Source: Streptobacillus notomytis (lineage in GTDB: Bacteria; Fusobacteriota; Fusobacteriia; Fusobacteriales; Leptotrichiaceae). From it: a stretch of 35,372 nucleotides of DNA. Both the position numbers and the translations under genes were made by a program. The stretch's first letter is position 1, and each line of letters starts with the position of its first letter. This document shows, in pieces, positions 7,697-15,974 of this stretch. The stretch lies in the NCBI GenBank assembly GCA_001612575.1, contig LJRV01000487.1, positions 1 through 35,372 of the forward strand. Direction: 5' to 3'. A model generated the notes under the pieces. That model ran no database searches. It saw only the letters and a program-made list of their open reading frames with translations, and was not told the origin of the DNA.

Positions 7697-8122
7697 ATGA
7701 TTAAAATATTAATAACTGGACATGGAAAAATTTCTTCTGGCATACTTTCATCAGTAGAATTAATATATGGTGTTGCCGAAAATCTAATATCCATAGATTT
7801 TACTCAGGATATAACTCCAGAAATGTTAGAAGAAAAAATAGAAAAAGAAATACTTTCATCTTGTGAAGGTGTTTTAATACTAACAGATATTGCTGGGGGA
7901 ACTCCATTTAAGGTTGCCTCAATTCTTACCTTAAAACATGAAAATGTTAAAGTAATAGGTGGTATGAACTTACCTATGTTACTTGAGGTTTTATCTGAAA
8001 GAGATTATTCTACAACTGAAAAACTGTATCATTTTGCATTAGAGATTGGTAAAGAAGAAATAAAAGGTTTTGAACTTAAAATAAGAGAAACATCATCAGA
8101 TGATTTTGAGGATGGAATATAG
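7697..8122 (+). CDS. PTS system mannose-family IIA component
   Basis: 141 residues, EIIA-Man fold. The phosphoacceptor is H9 in 'ILITGHGKISSGIL', and the 'ILTDIAGGTPFKVAS' motif is typical of the family. It takes phosphate from HPr and hands it to the IIB protein. It starts on the base after the IID stop, without a strong ribosome binding site, so it probably depends on coupled translation. It is the last gene of the operon and is followed by a strong rho-independent terminator. Confidence 0.92.
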   Translation: MIKILITGHGKISSGILSSVELIYGVAENLISIDFTQDITPEMLEEKIEKEILSSCEGVLILTDIAGGTPFKVASILTLKHENVKVIGGMNLPMLLEVLSERDYSTTEKLYHFALEIGKEEIKGFELKIRETSSDDFEDGI

Positions 8123-8127
8123 ATTAC

Positions 8128-8163
8128 AAAGTGATTTTAGGACTTCCCTAAGATCACTTTTTA
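8128..8163 (+). terminator. Rho-independent terminator of the PTS operon
   Basis: A 14-bp stem with one G-T pair (AAAGTGATTTTAGG at 8128-8141, CCTAAGATCACTTT at 8147-8160), a 5-base loop and a run of Ts. Confidence 0.85.
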
Positions 8164-8166
8164 ATA

Positions 8167-8194
8167 TTGACTTTTATAATTTTCAAAGTATAAT
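8167..8194 (+). promoter_or_regulatory. Sigma-70 promoter of the agaS-GH112-ABC operon
   Basis: TTGACT (8167-8172) and a perfect TATAAT (8189-8194) with a 16-bp spacer, directly after the PTS terminator. Confidence 0.75.
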
Positions 8195-8208
8195 ATACTA
8201 TATCAAAA

Positions 8209-8224
8209 TTGGTTAGAACCAGTT
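8209..8224 (+). promoter_or_regulatory. Putative GntR/HutC-type operator (agaS operon)
   Basis: The core TGGTTAGAACCA (8210-8221) is a perfect dyad apart from its two central bases. It begins about 8-9 nt after the expected transcription start, where a bound repressor would block elongation. It fits the TGGT-n4-ACCA form used by amino-sugar regulators of the HutC subfamily and resembles the site at 5590-5601. Confidence 0.55.
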
Positions 8225-8244
8225 AATATGAAGAGGTGAATTAA

Positions 8245-9399
8245 ATGAATTATTTAGGAATTTGTGAACATGTTTTAAAAGAGACAAATTCATACAACAC
8301 AGCAAAAGAAATCCATACTCAAACTGAAATATGGACTAAGACTGTAGACTATTTTGAAGAAAATCAAGAAAAGATTACTACATTTTTAAATAAGATTGGT
8401 AAAGACGTTCAAGTAATTTTCACAGGAGCAGGAACTTCAGAATATGTAGGAAATATTTTAGCTCCTATGTTAAATTCTATGCAAGAAGGTGATTTTTTAT
8501 CTATAGCTACTACAGATATAGTTAATAATCCACTTCATTACTTAAAAAAAGATAAAAAAATATTATTAGTATCTTTTGCAAGATCTGGAAATTCTCCAGA
8601 ATCTGTAGCAACAATAAAACTAGTAAATAGTTTAGTAAAAGAAGTATATCATTTATTTATCACATGTAACCCTGAAGGAGAGTTAGCTTTAATGTCTACT
8701 ACTACAGAATACAAAGATAATACTTTAATGCTTCTAATGCCAGAAGGAAGTAATGATAAAGGTTTTGCTATGACTTCAAGCTTTTCAAGCATGTTAATGA
8801 CCGCTATGCTTATCTTCTATAACAAAACAAATACTAAAAATATGAGAGAGGTAATATCTTTAGTTGAAAAAGAAAGAGATCTAAAGCTTGAAAGTATAAA
8901 AGCTATTGCAAATGAAAATCAAGATAGAATAATTATACTTGGTGATGGAGCATTTAAAGGTCTTGCAGAGGAATTAACTCTTAAAGTAATGGAACTTACA
9001 GCTGGTAAAGTTGTTGCTAAAAGTGATACTACTTTAGGATTTAGACATGGTCCTAAATCTGTGATTAATAAAAATACTATAGTATTTTTACTATTATCTA
9101 GTGAAAAGCATTCAGTAAAATATGCCTTAGATATATTAGCTGAAATGAAATCAGAAAATGTTGCAGATAATATAGTTACATATTCATTAAAAGATTGTGA
9201 TAAGGTTAAAGAAGCAACTAAAGTAATAATAACACCTAATGTTGAAATTAATTTAGAAAAAGCAATATTTACTTACCTAATTTATGGTCAAATGTATGCT
9301 TTCTTTAAATCACAACATTTCAATTTAACTACGGATAACCCATTTCCCAGTGGTGAAGTAAATAGGGTGGTTAAAAAATTCCAAATATATGAATTTTAG
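8245..9399 (+). CDS. agaS: AgaS-family sugar isomerase/deaminase (SIS domains)
   Basis: 384 residues, the usual AgaS length, with two SIS domains. The first carries 'TGAGTSEYVGN' (residues 60-70) and 'FARSGNSPES' (111-120). The second carries 'GDGAFKGLAEE' and 'LGFRHGPKSVIN', which binds the sugar phosphate. AgaS proteins convert galactosamine-6-phosphate to tagatose-6-phosphate with release of ammonia. Adjacent PTS genes, GH112 phosphorylase and LacD support this over a GlmS- or FrlB-like role. It has its own promoter, an operator-like dyad and a GAGGTG ribosome binding site. No N-acetylgalactosamine-6-phosphate deacetylase (AgaA/NagA) is in the window, so deacetylation must be encoded elsewhere if GalNAc is the substrate. 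Confidence 0.88.
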   Translation: MNYLGICEHVLKETNSYNTAKEIHTQTEIWTKTVDYFEENQEKITTFLNKIGKDVQVIFTGAGTSEYVGNILAPMLNSMQEGDFLSIATTDIVNNPLHYLKKDKKILLVSFARSGNSPESVATIKLVNSLVKEVYHLFITCNPEGELALMSTTTEYKDNTLMLLMPEGSNDKGFAMTSSFSSMLMTAMLIFYNKTNTKNMREVISLVEKERDLKLESIKAIANENQDRIIILGDGAFKGLAEELTLKVMELTAGKVVAKSDTTLGFRHGPKSVINKNTIVFLLLSSEKHSVKYALDILAEMKSENVADNIVTYSLKDCDKVKEATKVIITPNVEINLEKAIFTYLIYGQMYAFFKSQHFNLTTDNPFPSGEVNRVVKKFQIYEF

Positions 9400-9407
9400 G
9401 AGAAAAA

Positions 9408-11531
9408 ATGAGTAGAGTTACATTACCTATAGAAAAAGGTTGCGAAGACTTAGTTTTAGAATTAATAAAACTATGGGGAGCTGATGCTATTAGAAATAGC
9501 GATGGAACAAAATTAAATGAATTTTTTGAAAATCTTGATGTTAAAGTTTATTCTACATATTTCCCTGCAAGAGAAGATCAAAAATGGCCTAGAAAAAATC
9601 TAGAAGAAATACAACATCAAGCATTAATATCTGAAAGATACACAGCCTTTGATAATACTTTAGAAATAGATCCTATGGCTGGATATTACAAAGAACAATT
9701 AGAAATTGATGAAAAAACTACTGATTATTGGCAGGTTTTTGACAGAACTACTGGTAACTTAGTTCCTAAAAAAGATTGGAAATTTAATGGTAATACTGTA
9801 ATTATACAAAACACTAAAAAATTTCATGAATATACAGTTAACTTTTTTGCAAAACAAACTTGGGATACTACCCATATGTATAATCATATGACTAATAATT
9901 GGATTGGTGATAAATCCATACCATATGATGCAGTATTTGATAAAACAAGAGAACATATATATGCTCATTTAAAGAAATGGTGTAAAAAAAATACTAATGT
10001 TAATGTAGTTAGATTTACAACTTTCTTTTATCACTTTACTATTATGTATAATCAACATGCAATGCAAAAATTTGGAGATTGGTTTGGTTATTCAGCATCT
10101 GTTTCTCCTAAAATGTTTGAAAAATTCAAAGAAGATAAAGGATATGATATATCTCTTGAGGATATTATTGATCAATGTTATTATAACAACCAATTCAGAA
10201 ATCCTAGTAAAGTATTCTTAGATTATATAGACTTTATACAAAAATTTGTTTCAACTCTTGCAAAAGTATGTGTAGACATAGTTCATGAATATGGTAAAGA
10301 AGCCATAATGTTTGTAGGAGATAACTGGATAGGTACTGAACCTTATGGAAAATATTTTAAAAATATTGGTCTTGATGGTGTTGCTGGTTCTGCTGAATGT
10401 GGTGTAGATATTAGAATGGTTTCTGATATGGAAAATATTAGAATAAAAGAAATTAGATTCTTGCCTTATCTATTTCCAGATACATTCCACTCAGGAAACT
10501 CTCCTCATTTAGAATGGGAGTATAACTGGATGAGATCAAGAAGGGCTATACTTACTAAAAAAGTTGATAGAATAGGATTTGGTGGATATTTATCTCTAGC
10601 TGCTAAATTCCCTTTATTTATAGATAGTGTTACAAAATCAACTAGAGAATTTAGAGAAATACATGAAAAAACAGCAAATGAGGAATGTATTAAACCTAAT
10701 TTTAAAATTGGAATATTAAATTCTTGGGGGAAAATAAAATCATGGCAATCAAATAGAACTGGACATGCTACAGGTAATAAGGAAAATATTTCTTATATAG
10801 GTGTGCTTGAAGCATTATCAGGACTGCCATATAACATAGAATTTATTAATTTTGATGACATAAAAAATCTTGATAAATTATCTGAGTTTAAAATAATAAT
10901 TAATGTTGGTGAGGCAAATACTTCATTTTCAGGTGGCGAAAATTGGTTAGATGAAAAAGTTCTTACTGCAATAAGAGAATTTGTTTCAAAAGGAAATGGA
11001 TTCATAGGAATAGGTGATCCAAGTGCTGCATTTGGAAATGGAACATATTTCCAATTACAAGATGTATTAGGTGTAGATAAAGAAATTGGAAATACTTTAC
11101 AATTTTCAAGATATATGGAAGAAATCAAAGACAAACACATTGTATTTGAAAAAATTCAAGGTAAAATATTTATAGGTAATAGACATAAATATATTTACTC
11201 TACTAATGAAAATTTAGAAATACTTCAATTAAACAAAGAATTTGGTGTTGAAGCAAGTATAAATAAGTATGGTAAAGGAATGGGAGTTTATTTACAAGGT
11301 CTTCCCTATAGTATAGAAAATACTCGTTTCATATACAATATTATTAGATATATAACTAATGATATTAATAATAGGTATATTAGTGATAATAGTTATGTTG
11401 AGACATATGAATTTGATAAATATATTGCCATTGTTAATAATAGTGATAAAAATATTGAAACTAATATATCTTATTTAGGAGATATAAAGTTAGAAAAATA
11501 TGAATTAAAATGGATTAAGAAAAATATTTAG
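9408..11531 (+). CDS. gnpA: GH112 1,3-beta-galactosyl-N-acetylhexosamine phosphorylase
   Basis: 707 residues, close to family length. It opens with the typical 'GCEDLVLELIKLWGADAIRN' segment. The catalytic TIM barrel includes 'VGDNWIGTEPYG', where D305 is in the position of the proposed general acid of GH112 enzymes. A beta-galactosidase-trimerisation-like Rossmann domain follows, with 'GKGNGFIGIGDPSAAFG'-type glycine motifs at about 525-545, and then a small C-terminal beta domain. The enzyme cleaves galacto-N-biose or lacto-N-biose with phosphate to Gal-1-phosphate and GalNAc or GlcNAc. There is no signal peptide, so it is cytoplasmic and needs the following ABC importer. The AgaS and tagatose context favours galacto-N-biose (mucin core 1), but specificity cannot be read from sequence. 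Confidence 0.9.
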   Translation: MSRVTLPIEKGCEDLVLELIKLWGADAIRNSDGTKLNEFFENLDVKVYSTYFPAREDQKWPRKNLEEIQHQALISERYTAFDNTLEIDPMAGYYKEQLEIDEKTTDYWQVFDRTTGNLVPKKDWKFNGNTVIIQNTKKFHEYTVNFFAKQTWDTTHMYNHMTNNWIGDKSIPYDAVFDKTREHIYAHLKKWCKKNTNVNVVRFTTFFYHFTIMYNQHAMQKFGDWFGYSASVSPKMFEKFKEDKGYDISLEDIIDQCYYNNQFRNPSKVFLDYIDFIQKFVSTLAKVCVDIVHEYGKEAIMFVGDNWIGTEPYGKYFKNIGLDGVAGSAECGVDIRMVSDMENIRIKEIRFLPYLFPDTFHSGNSPHLEWEYNWMRSRRAILTKKVDRIGFGGYLSLAAKFPLFIDSVTKSTREFREIHEKTANEECIKPNFKIGILNSWGKIKSWQSNRTGHATGNKENISYIGVLEALSGLPYNIEFINFDDIKNLDKLSEFKIIINVGEANTSFSGGENWLDEKVLTAIREFVSKGNGFIGIGDPSAAFGNGTYFQLQDVLGVDKEIGNTLQFSRYMEEIKDKHIVFEKIQGKIFIGNRHKYIYSTNENLEILQLNKEFGVEASINKYGKGMGVYLQGLPYSIENTRFIYNIIRYITNDINNRYISDNSYVETYEFDKYIAIVNNSDKNIETNISYLGDIKLEKYELKWIKKNI

Positions 11532-11541
11532 GAGGTATAAG

Positions 11542-12870
11542 ATGAAAAAGTTCTTTAAATTAGCATTTTTTGCTATTTTAACATTTTTTGCAATAGCTTC
11601 ATGTGGAGCTAAATCAGAGAAAAAAACGACAGAAGGAGAAAAAATTACTTTAAAATTTGCTGCCCTTGAAAATGCATACGGTGAAAAGATGTGGCCAGCT
11701 ATTATAGAAGCATATAAAAAAGTAAATCCTAATGTTGAAATTGAGTTAAATCAATCAAAGGATATAGAAGCTACATTACCTGGATTATTCCAAGCTGAAG
11801 ATTATCCAGATGTAGTTATGTTAGCTCTAAGTAGAAAAGCAGGAATACCTGAAAATTTTGTTAAAGAGCAAGCATTAGCTGAATTAACTTCTATCTTGGA
11901 TATGAAAATTCCTGGAGAAGATATCACTGTTAAAGCTAAATTAACTGATGGTGCAGTAGGAAATAATCAAACTAATCCTTACTTAAATGGAAAAACATAT
12001 TTAATGCCTATGTTTAATTCACCTACTGGATTATTCTTTAATAAAGGTTTATTTGAAGAAAAAGGTTGGAAAGTTCCTACAACATGGGATGAAATGTTTG
12101 AACTTGCTAAAATTACAAAAGATGAAGGAATTTCATTATTAACTTATCCTACAACAGGATATTTAGACTCATTCTTACCACCAATTTTAGCATCTAAAGG
12201 TGGTCCTGAATTTTTAAATAAGGCTATGAGTTATGAAAAAGGTATATGGAATTCTAAAAAAATGAACGAAGTATTTAAAGTTTTAGATGAAGTAGTTAAA
12301 AATATACATCCTACTACAGTTGCAAATTCAAATAATGAAGGATTTACTAAAAATCAGCAATTAGTTATTGATAATAAAGCCTTATTTATGCCTAATGGTA
12401 CTTGGATAGTTGGAGAAATGGCAGCAACTACTCCTAAAGATTTCAAATGGGGTATGACAGCTTATCCAGCATTTGAAAAAAATGGAAAACAATATGCTGT
12501 TAATTTCTTTGAACATATTTGGGTTCCAGCATCAGCTAAAAATATTGAAGCTGCAAAAGAATTTATAGCTTTCCTATACTCTGATGTAGCAGCTAAAATC
12601 TTTGCTGAAAAAGGTGCAGTTCAACCTATTAAAAATTATCCTTTTGATATGTTAAGTGCTGAAAATCAACTGTTCTATGAAACATTCAAAAATGGTGCTA
12701 ACCCTCTAGCTGGAGGATTTGCAGCAACTACTCCAGTAGAAGGTGTAGATATTATTGGAACAGTTTATGGAACTATAAACTCAGTGGTAAATAAAACTAA
12801 ATCTGTTGAAGAATGGCAAGCTGACATAATTAAAACAGCAGACATTTTAAGAGAGCATGTAATTAAATAA
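11542..12870 (+). CDS. ABC sugar-binding lipoprotein (CUT1, GNB/LNB-type inferred)
   Basis: 442 residues, the usual length for a family 1 extracellular solute-binding protein. The N-terminal signal ends in a lipobox with C21 (FFAIASCGAKSE), so the mature protein is lipid-anchored. The fold signatures are 'LKFAALENAYGEKMWPAII' near the start, 'GLFFNKGLFEEKGWKVPTTW' in the hinge region and a C-terminal 'PIKNYP' segment. It follows the GH112 gene by 10 bp and precedes two permeases. The likely ligand is galacto-N-biose, lacto-N-biose or a related host disaccharide, inferred from context. An intercistronic hairpin at 12884-12908 could raise its level relative to the permeases. Confidence 0.87.
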   Translation: MKKFFKLAFFAILTFFAIASCGAKSEKKTTEGEKITLKFAALENAYGEKMWPAIIEAYKKVNPNVEIELNQSKDIEATLPGLFQAEDYPDVVMLALSRKAGIPENFVKEQALAELTSILDMKIPGEDITVKAKLTDGAVGNNQTNPYLNGKTYLMPMFNSPTGLFFNKGLFEEKGWKVPTTWDEMFELAKITKDEGISLLTYPTTGYLDSFLPPILASKGGPEFLNKAMSYEKGIWNSKKMNEVFKVLDEVVKNIHPTTVANSNNEGFTKNQQLVIDNKALFMPNGTWIVGEMAATTPKDFKWGMTAYPAFEKNGKQYAVNFFEHIWVPASAKNIEAAKEFIAFLYSDVAAKIFAEKGAVQPIKNYPFDMLSAENQLFYETFKNGANPLAGGFAATTPVEGVDIIGTVYGTINSVVNKTKSVEEWQADIIKTADILREHVIK

Positions 12871-12883
12871 TAATACTAAAGCT

Positions 12884-12908
12884 TTACAGAGAGATTAACT
12901 CTCTGTAA
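12884..12908 (+). terminator. Intercistronic hairpin after the binding-protein gene
   Basis: A perfect 10-bp stem (TTACAGAGAG / CTCTCTGTAA) with loop ATTAA, lying between the binding-protein gene and its permeases, with no long T tract. It probably acts as an RNA stabiliser or partial attenuator. Confidence 0.6.
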
Positions 12909-12932
12909 TGTCTTATTAAAGAGGAGAAATTA

Positions 12933-13829
12933 ATGAGGAAAAGGCAAAATTATTCAAGAAATTTATTTATATTCTTTTCATTAGCTCCTGCTATGATTTT
13001 ATATATATTATTTAAAATTATTCCAACACTACAAGTATTTAGAATGGCTCTGTTTAAAACTAGTGCATTGTCTAAAAATCCAAAATTTGTTGGATTAAAT
13101 AACTTTAAAATACTATTTAATGATACAAGATTCATTAAAACATTTCAAAATACTATACTTTTAATAGTTATTGTTACTATAGTTACACTTACAATAGCAG
13201 TAATTTTTGCAGCAATACTTGTTACAGAAAAAATTAAAGGTGCAGGCTTATTTAGAGTCATTTTCTATATACCCAATATATTATCTATAGTAGTAGTTTC
13301 AGGAATTTTTTCAGCTATATATGATCCAGGTCGTGGTTTAATAGATAGTATATTAATAATGTTTAGAATTAAACCTCCTCAGTTTGGTTGGCTTGGAGAT
13401 CAAAATATAGTTATTTATTCTATAGCCTTTGCCCTTATATGGCAAGCTATAGGTTATTACATGGTAATGTATATGGCAGCTATGTCAGCTATACCAAATA
13501 GTATTTATGAGGCAGCTGATATTGATGGGGCTGGAAAAATTACTAAATTTTTTAAAATTACTTTACCCCTAGTTTGGTTAAATATTAGAACTACTTTAGC
13601 TTTTTTCATAATAAGTACAATAAATCTAAGCTTTCTACTAGTTGTACCTTTAACTGGTGGAGGTCCTGATGGAGCAACAGAAGTATTCCTAAGCTATATG
13701 TATTCTCAAGCATATACAAACCAAAGTTATGGATATGGTATGACTATAGGTGTTATCGTATTCTTATTCTCATTTGCTTTATCCGGAATAATAAATGTAG
13801 TTACTAATAGAGAAATCTTACAATATTAG
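12933..13829 (+). CDS. ABC sugar permease, MalF/UgpA type
   Basis: 298 residues with six hydrophobic segments. The cytoplasmic EAA loop that docks the ATPase is 'EAADIDGAGKITKFFKITLP', a strong match to the CUT1 permease consensus. It has a GAGGAG ribosome binding site and is followed 10 bp later by the second permease. It forms a heterodimeric channel with 13840-14724 for the ligand of the 11542-12870 lipoprotein. No ATP-binding subunit lies in this operon. Confidence 0.92.
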   Translation: MRKRQNYSRNLFIFFSLAPAMILYILFKIIPTLQVFRMALFKTSALSKNPKFVGLNNFKILFNDTRFIKTFQNTILLIVIVTIVTLTIAVIFAAILVTEKIKGAGLFRVIFYIPNILSIVVVSGIFSAIYDPGRGLIDSILIMFRIKPPQFGWLGDQNIVIYSIAFALIWQAIGYYMVMYMAAMSAIPNSIYEAADIDGAGKITKFFKITLPLVWLNIRTTLAFFIISTINLSFLLVVPLTGGGPDGATEVFLSYMYSQAYTNQSYGYGMTIGVIVFLFSFALSGIINVVTNREILQY

Positions 13830-13839
13830 GAGGTAATAT

Positions 13840-14724
13840 ATGAAGAAAAAAGGAATAAGTACTGAAACACTTTATAAGCTATTTATATATCTAGCATTAA
13901 TTACTTTTGCTATATCAATAATAACTCCTGTTTCATGGGTATTTTTAGCCTCTTTAAAACAAAATTCAGAATTTGCAGGCTCTCCATGGAAATTACCCTT
14001 AGGCTTTTATTATATGAACTTTATAGATGCTTTCATAAATGCAAAAATGGGAGATTATTTATTCAATTCTATTTATGTTACTGCACTTGCACTAATATTA
14101 TTAATAATAGTAGCTCTTCCAGCTTCATACGTTCTTGCTAGAATGGAATTTAAAGGAAGAAAGTTTTTAACTACTTTTATGAAGGCTGGATTATTTATCA
14201 ATGTAAATTACATAGTTATACCTATATTTTTAATGTTACTTGATGGAGATAAATTTTTAAGAAAAAGTGAAATTATTAAAAAATCATTACTTTTAGATAA
14301 TGTAACTATACTTGCAATAATATATATGTCTACTGCCCTACCATTTACTATATATTTATTAACAAACTTCTTTCAATCAATTTCTAAAACATATGAAGAA
14401 GCTGCATATATTGATGGTGCTGGATATTTTACAACCATGATTAAAGTAATAGCTCCTATGGCAAGACCTAGTATAATTACAGTAATATTATTTAATTTCC
14501 TAGCATTCTGGAATGAATATATTATTGCACTAACATTACTACCTGGAACACAAAAAACATTGCCCGTAGGACTAATGACATTAATGGCTGCAAGTAGGGG
14601 AGCTGCAAATTATGGAAGACTTTATGCAGGTATGGTAATAGTAATGTTGCCAACATTAATACTATATATTATAGTTCAACAAAAACTTACAGAGGGTATG
14701 AGTGCTGGTGGAAGTAAAGAATAG
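13840..14724 (+). CDS. ABC sugar permease, MalG/UgpE type
   Basis: 294 residues with six membrane segments. The EAA motif is 'EEAAYIDGAGYFTTMIKVIA', and the C-terminal part ends with a helix and 'LTEGMSAGGSKE', the ending usual in MalG-type permeases. It is preceded by a TTAGGAGG ribosome binding site. It is the partner of the permease just upstream. A shared UgpC/MsmK-type ATPase must energise the pair; one candidate is the gene cut by the right edge of this window. Confidence 0.92.
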   Translation: MKKKGISTETLYKLFIYLALITFAISIITPVSWVFLASLKQNSEFAGSPWKLPLGFYYMNFIDAFINAKMGDYLFNSIYVTALALILLIIVALPASYVLARMEFKGRKFLTTFMKAGLFINVNYIVIPIFLMLLDGDKFLRKSEIIKKSLLLDNVTILAIIYMSTALPFTIYLLTNFFQSISKTYEEAAYIDGAGYFTTMIKVIAPMARPSIITVILFNFLAFWNEYIIALTLLPGTQKTLPVGLMTLMAASRGAANYGRLYAGMVIVMLPTLILYIIVQQKLTEGMSAGGSKE

Positions 14725-14732
14725 GAGAGTTT

Positions 14733-14900
14733 ATGAATAAATATTTAAAAACTTCATTTTATTTAATAGCATTTTTTTTATTTTTAAAATTAATAATAGA
14801 TGGTCAAAAAAAGGTTAGTATACAAAATTTAGGAATTATGTTAATTGGATTATTTGGTTTAATAGGACTTTTATATATATACAATAGAGAAAATAAATAA
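14733..14900 (+). CDS. Small two-helix membrane protein, DUF6903-like
   Basis: 55 residues from the ATG at 14733, preceded by AGGAG and lying 8 bp after the permease stop. Two hydrophobic helices (about residues 8-23 and 33-49) flank a polar turn 'DGQKKVSIQNLGIML', and the protein ends in 'LLYIYNRENK'. From memory this matches a family of about 55-residue proteins of unknown function (DUF6903) found at the end of carbohydrate ABC operons. It could be an accessory subunit or stabiliser of the permease pair; that is inference. A bidirectional terminator starts 1 bp after its stop. Confidence 0.7.
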   Translation: MNKYLKTSFYLIAFFLFLKLIIDGQKKVSIQNLGIMLIGLFGLIGLLYIYNRENK

Positions 14901-14901
14901 A

Positions 14902-14919
14902 AAAGGGCTTTAGCCCTTT
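14902..14919. terminator. Bidirectional rho-independent terminator
   Basis: The stem AAAGGGCT (14902-14909) / AGCCCTTT (14912-14919) separates the convergent ABC operon and lacD. It overlaps the lacD stop codon. T-rich sequence follows on the plus strand and A/T-rich sequence on the other. Confidence 0.75.
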
Positions 14920-15892
14920 ATTTAGTTAATTTTAATCTCCAGTCACTAGCAGTTCTATTTAAAACTTCATCAAGTGATGTTATTTTTTCTTTACCTTCAG
15001 TTTGTAACCAGTTAATTCCTGTTTCTCTTCCTTCTAAGCTGTAAGGTTTAATAGCATCAGCCCAAGTAGCTCTTCCACATAATACCCCATTAAATGTTGA
15101 TCCAGCTTCTTTAGCTAATTCTAATGATTTTTTGAATAAGTCCATGCTTACTCCACCTGATAAGAATATGAATGGTAATGAAGTAGCTTCTGATTGCTCT
15201 TTGTAAAATGCCATTGCTTCTTCTTTAGTGTATACCCATTCTTCTCCGTAACCTTCAACATAGTTCATGTCTACTGGAATTTCCATTTTTAATACTGTTA
15301 CATTGTATCTTTCTTTTGAAAATTCTTTCATCATATCTATTACTTTACGAGGTCTAACTTTAGCGAATTCTTTACCAGTTTTTCCTGCTTCATCATAAGA
15401 AACTAATTCTAAGTATAATGGTATATCTTCTCCTAAACACTCAGAACCTAATCTTTCTATAAATATATGTTTAGCTTCATTTATAGCCTTATCATCATCA
15501 ATATCATAGTAAAGTAAGAATTTAATTGCATCAGCACCTTGTTCTTTTAATCTTTTTACTGACCAATCTTCTAACAAGTCTGGTAATCTACCTTTCTTAG
15601 TAGCATCATAACCTGTTTTTTCATATGCTAATAATAATCCTGCATCTGTTGCTCTTACTTTTGATGCTGGTAATCCAAATTCTGGATCTAATAAAATAGA
15701 TGAAGCATATTTAGTTAATTCATATGAAACTAAACTTTTAAAATCCTCAATTTTTTCAGTAGTTGCTTCTGAATAAGCTCCTATCATTTTTTTAATAGAA
15801 CCTCTTTGGTCTATTGCTAAAGCACCTATTATCCCCTCTTTATTAGAAAGTCTTTCCATAGATGCGTAAACATTTTCAGAAATTTTTCTCAT
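14918..15892 (-). CDS. lacD: Tagatose-1,6-bisphosphate aldolase LacD
   Basis: 324 residues, matching LacD/class I tagatose-bisphosphate aldolases. Family marks include 'GALAIDQRGSIKKMIGAYS' near the N-terminus, 'ASSILLDPEFGLPA', the Schiff-base region 'NVTVLKMEIPVDMNYVEG' with a Lys, and 'PFIFLSGGVSMDLF' near the phosphate site. It splits tagatose-1,6-bisphosphate into DHAP and glyceraldehyde-3-phosphate. I place the start at 15892, behind a GGTGG ribosome binding site. An in-frame ATG at 15928 overlaps the TATAAT box and would not be transcribed. It completes the AgaS route if a tagatose-6-phosphate kinase (LacC) exists elsewhere; none is in the window. Confidence 0.93.
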   Translation of the reverse strand: MRKISENVYASMERLSNKEGIIGALAIDQRGSIKKMIGAYSEATTEKIEDFKSLVSYELTKYASSILLDPEFGLPASKVRATDAGLLLAYEKTGYDATKKGRLPDLLEDWSVKRLKEQGADAIKFLLYYDIDDDKAINEAKHIFIERLGSECLGEDIPLYLELVSYDEAGKTGKEFAKVRPRKVIDMMKEFSKERYNVTVLKMEIPVDMNYVEGYGEEWVYTKEEAMAFYKEQSEATSLPFIFLSGGVSMDLFKKSLELAKEAGSTFNGVLCGRATWADAIKPYSLEGRETGINWLQTEGKEKITSLDEVLNRTASDWRLKLTK

Positions 15893-15926
15893 AATGTGAA
15901 ATCCACCTTTCAATTTTATACACTTC

Positions 15927-15932
15927 ATTATA
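15927..15932 (-). promoter_or_regulatory. -10 box of the lacD promoter
   Basis: A perfect TATAAT on the minus strand, preceded by a poor -35 (TAGAAA-like, 18 bp away). It lies 34 nt upstream of the chosen lacD start. Confidence 0.5.
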
Positions 15933-15974
15933 CTATATTTAAGATATTTTTTCTACTTTTTTATTAAACTATTT

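Noticed and set aside
10793-11140. Minus-strand frame inside the GH112 gene
   Set aside because: It lies wholly within a well-supported GH112 coding region, has no ribosome binding site and low-information composition.
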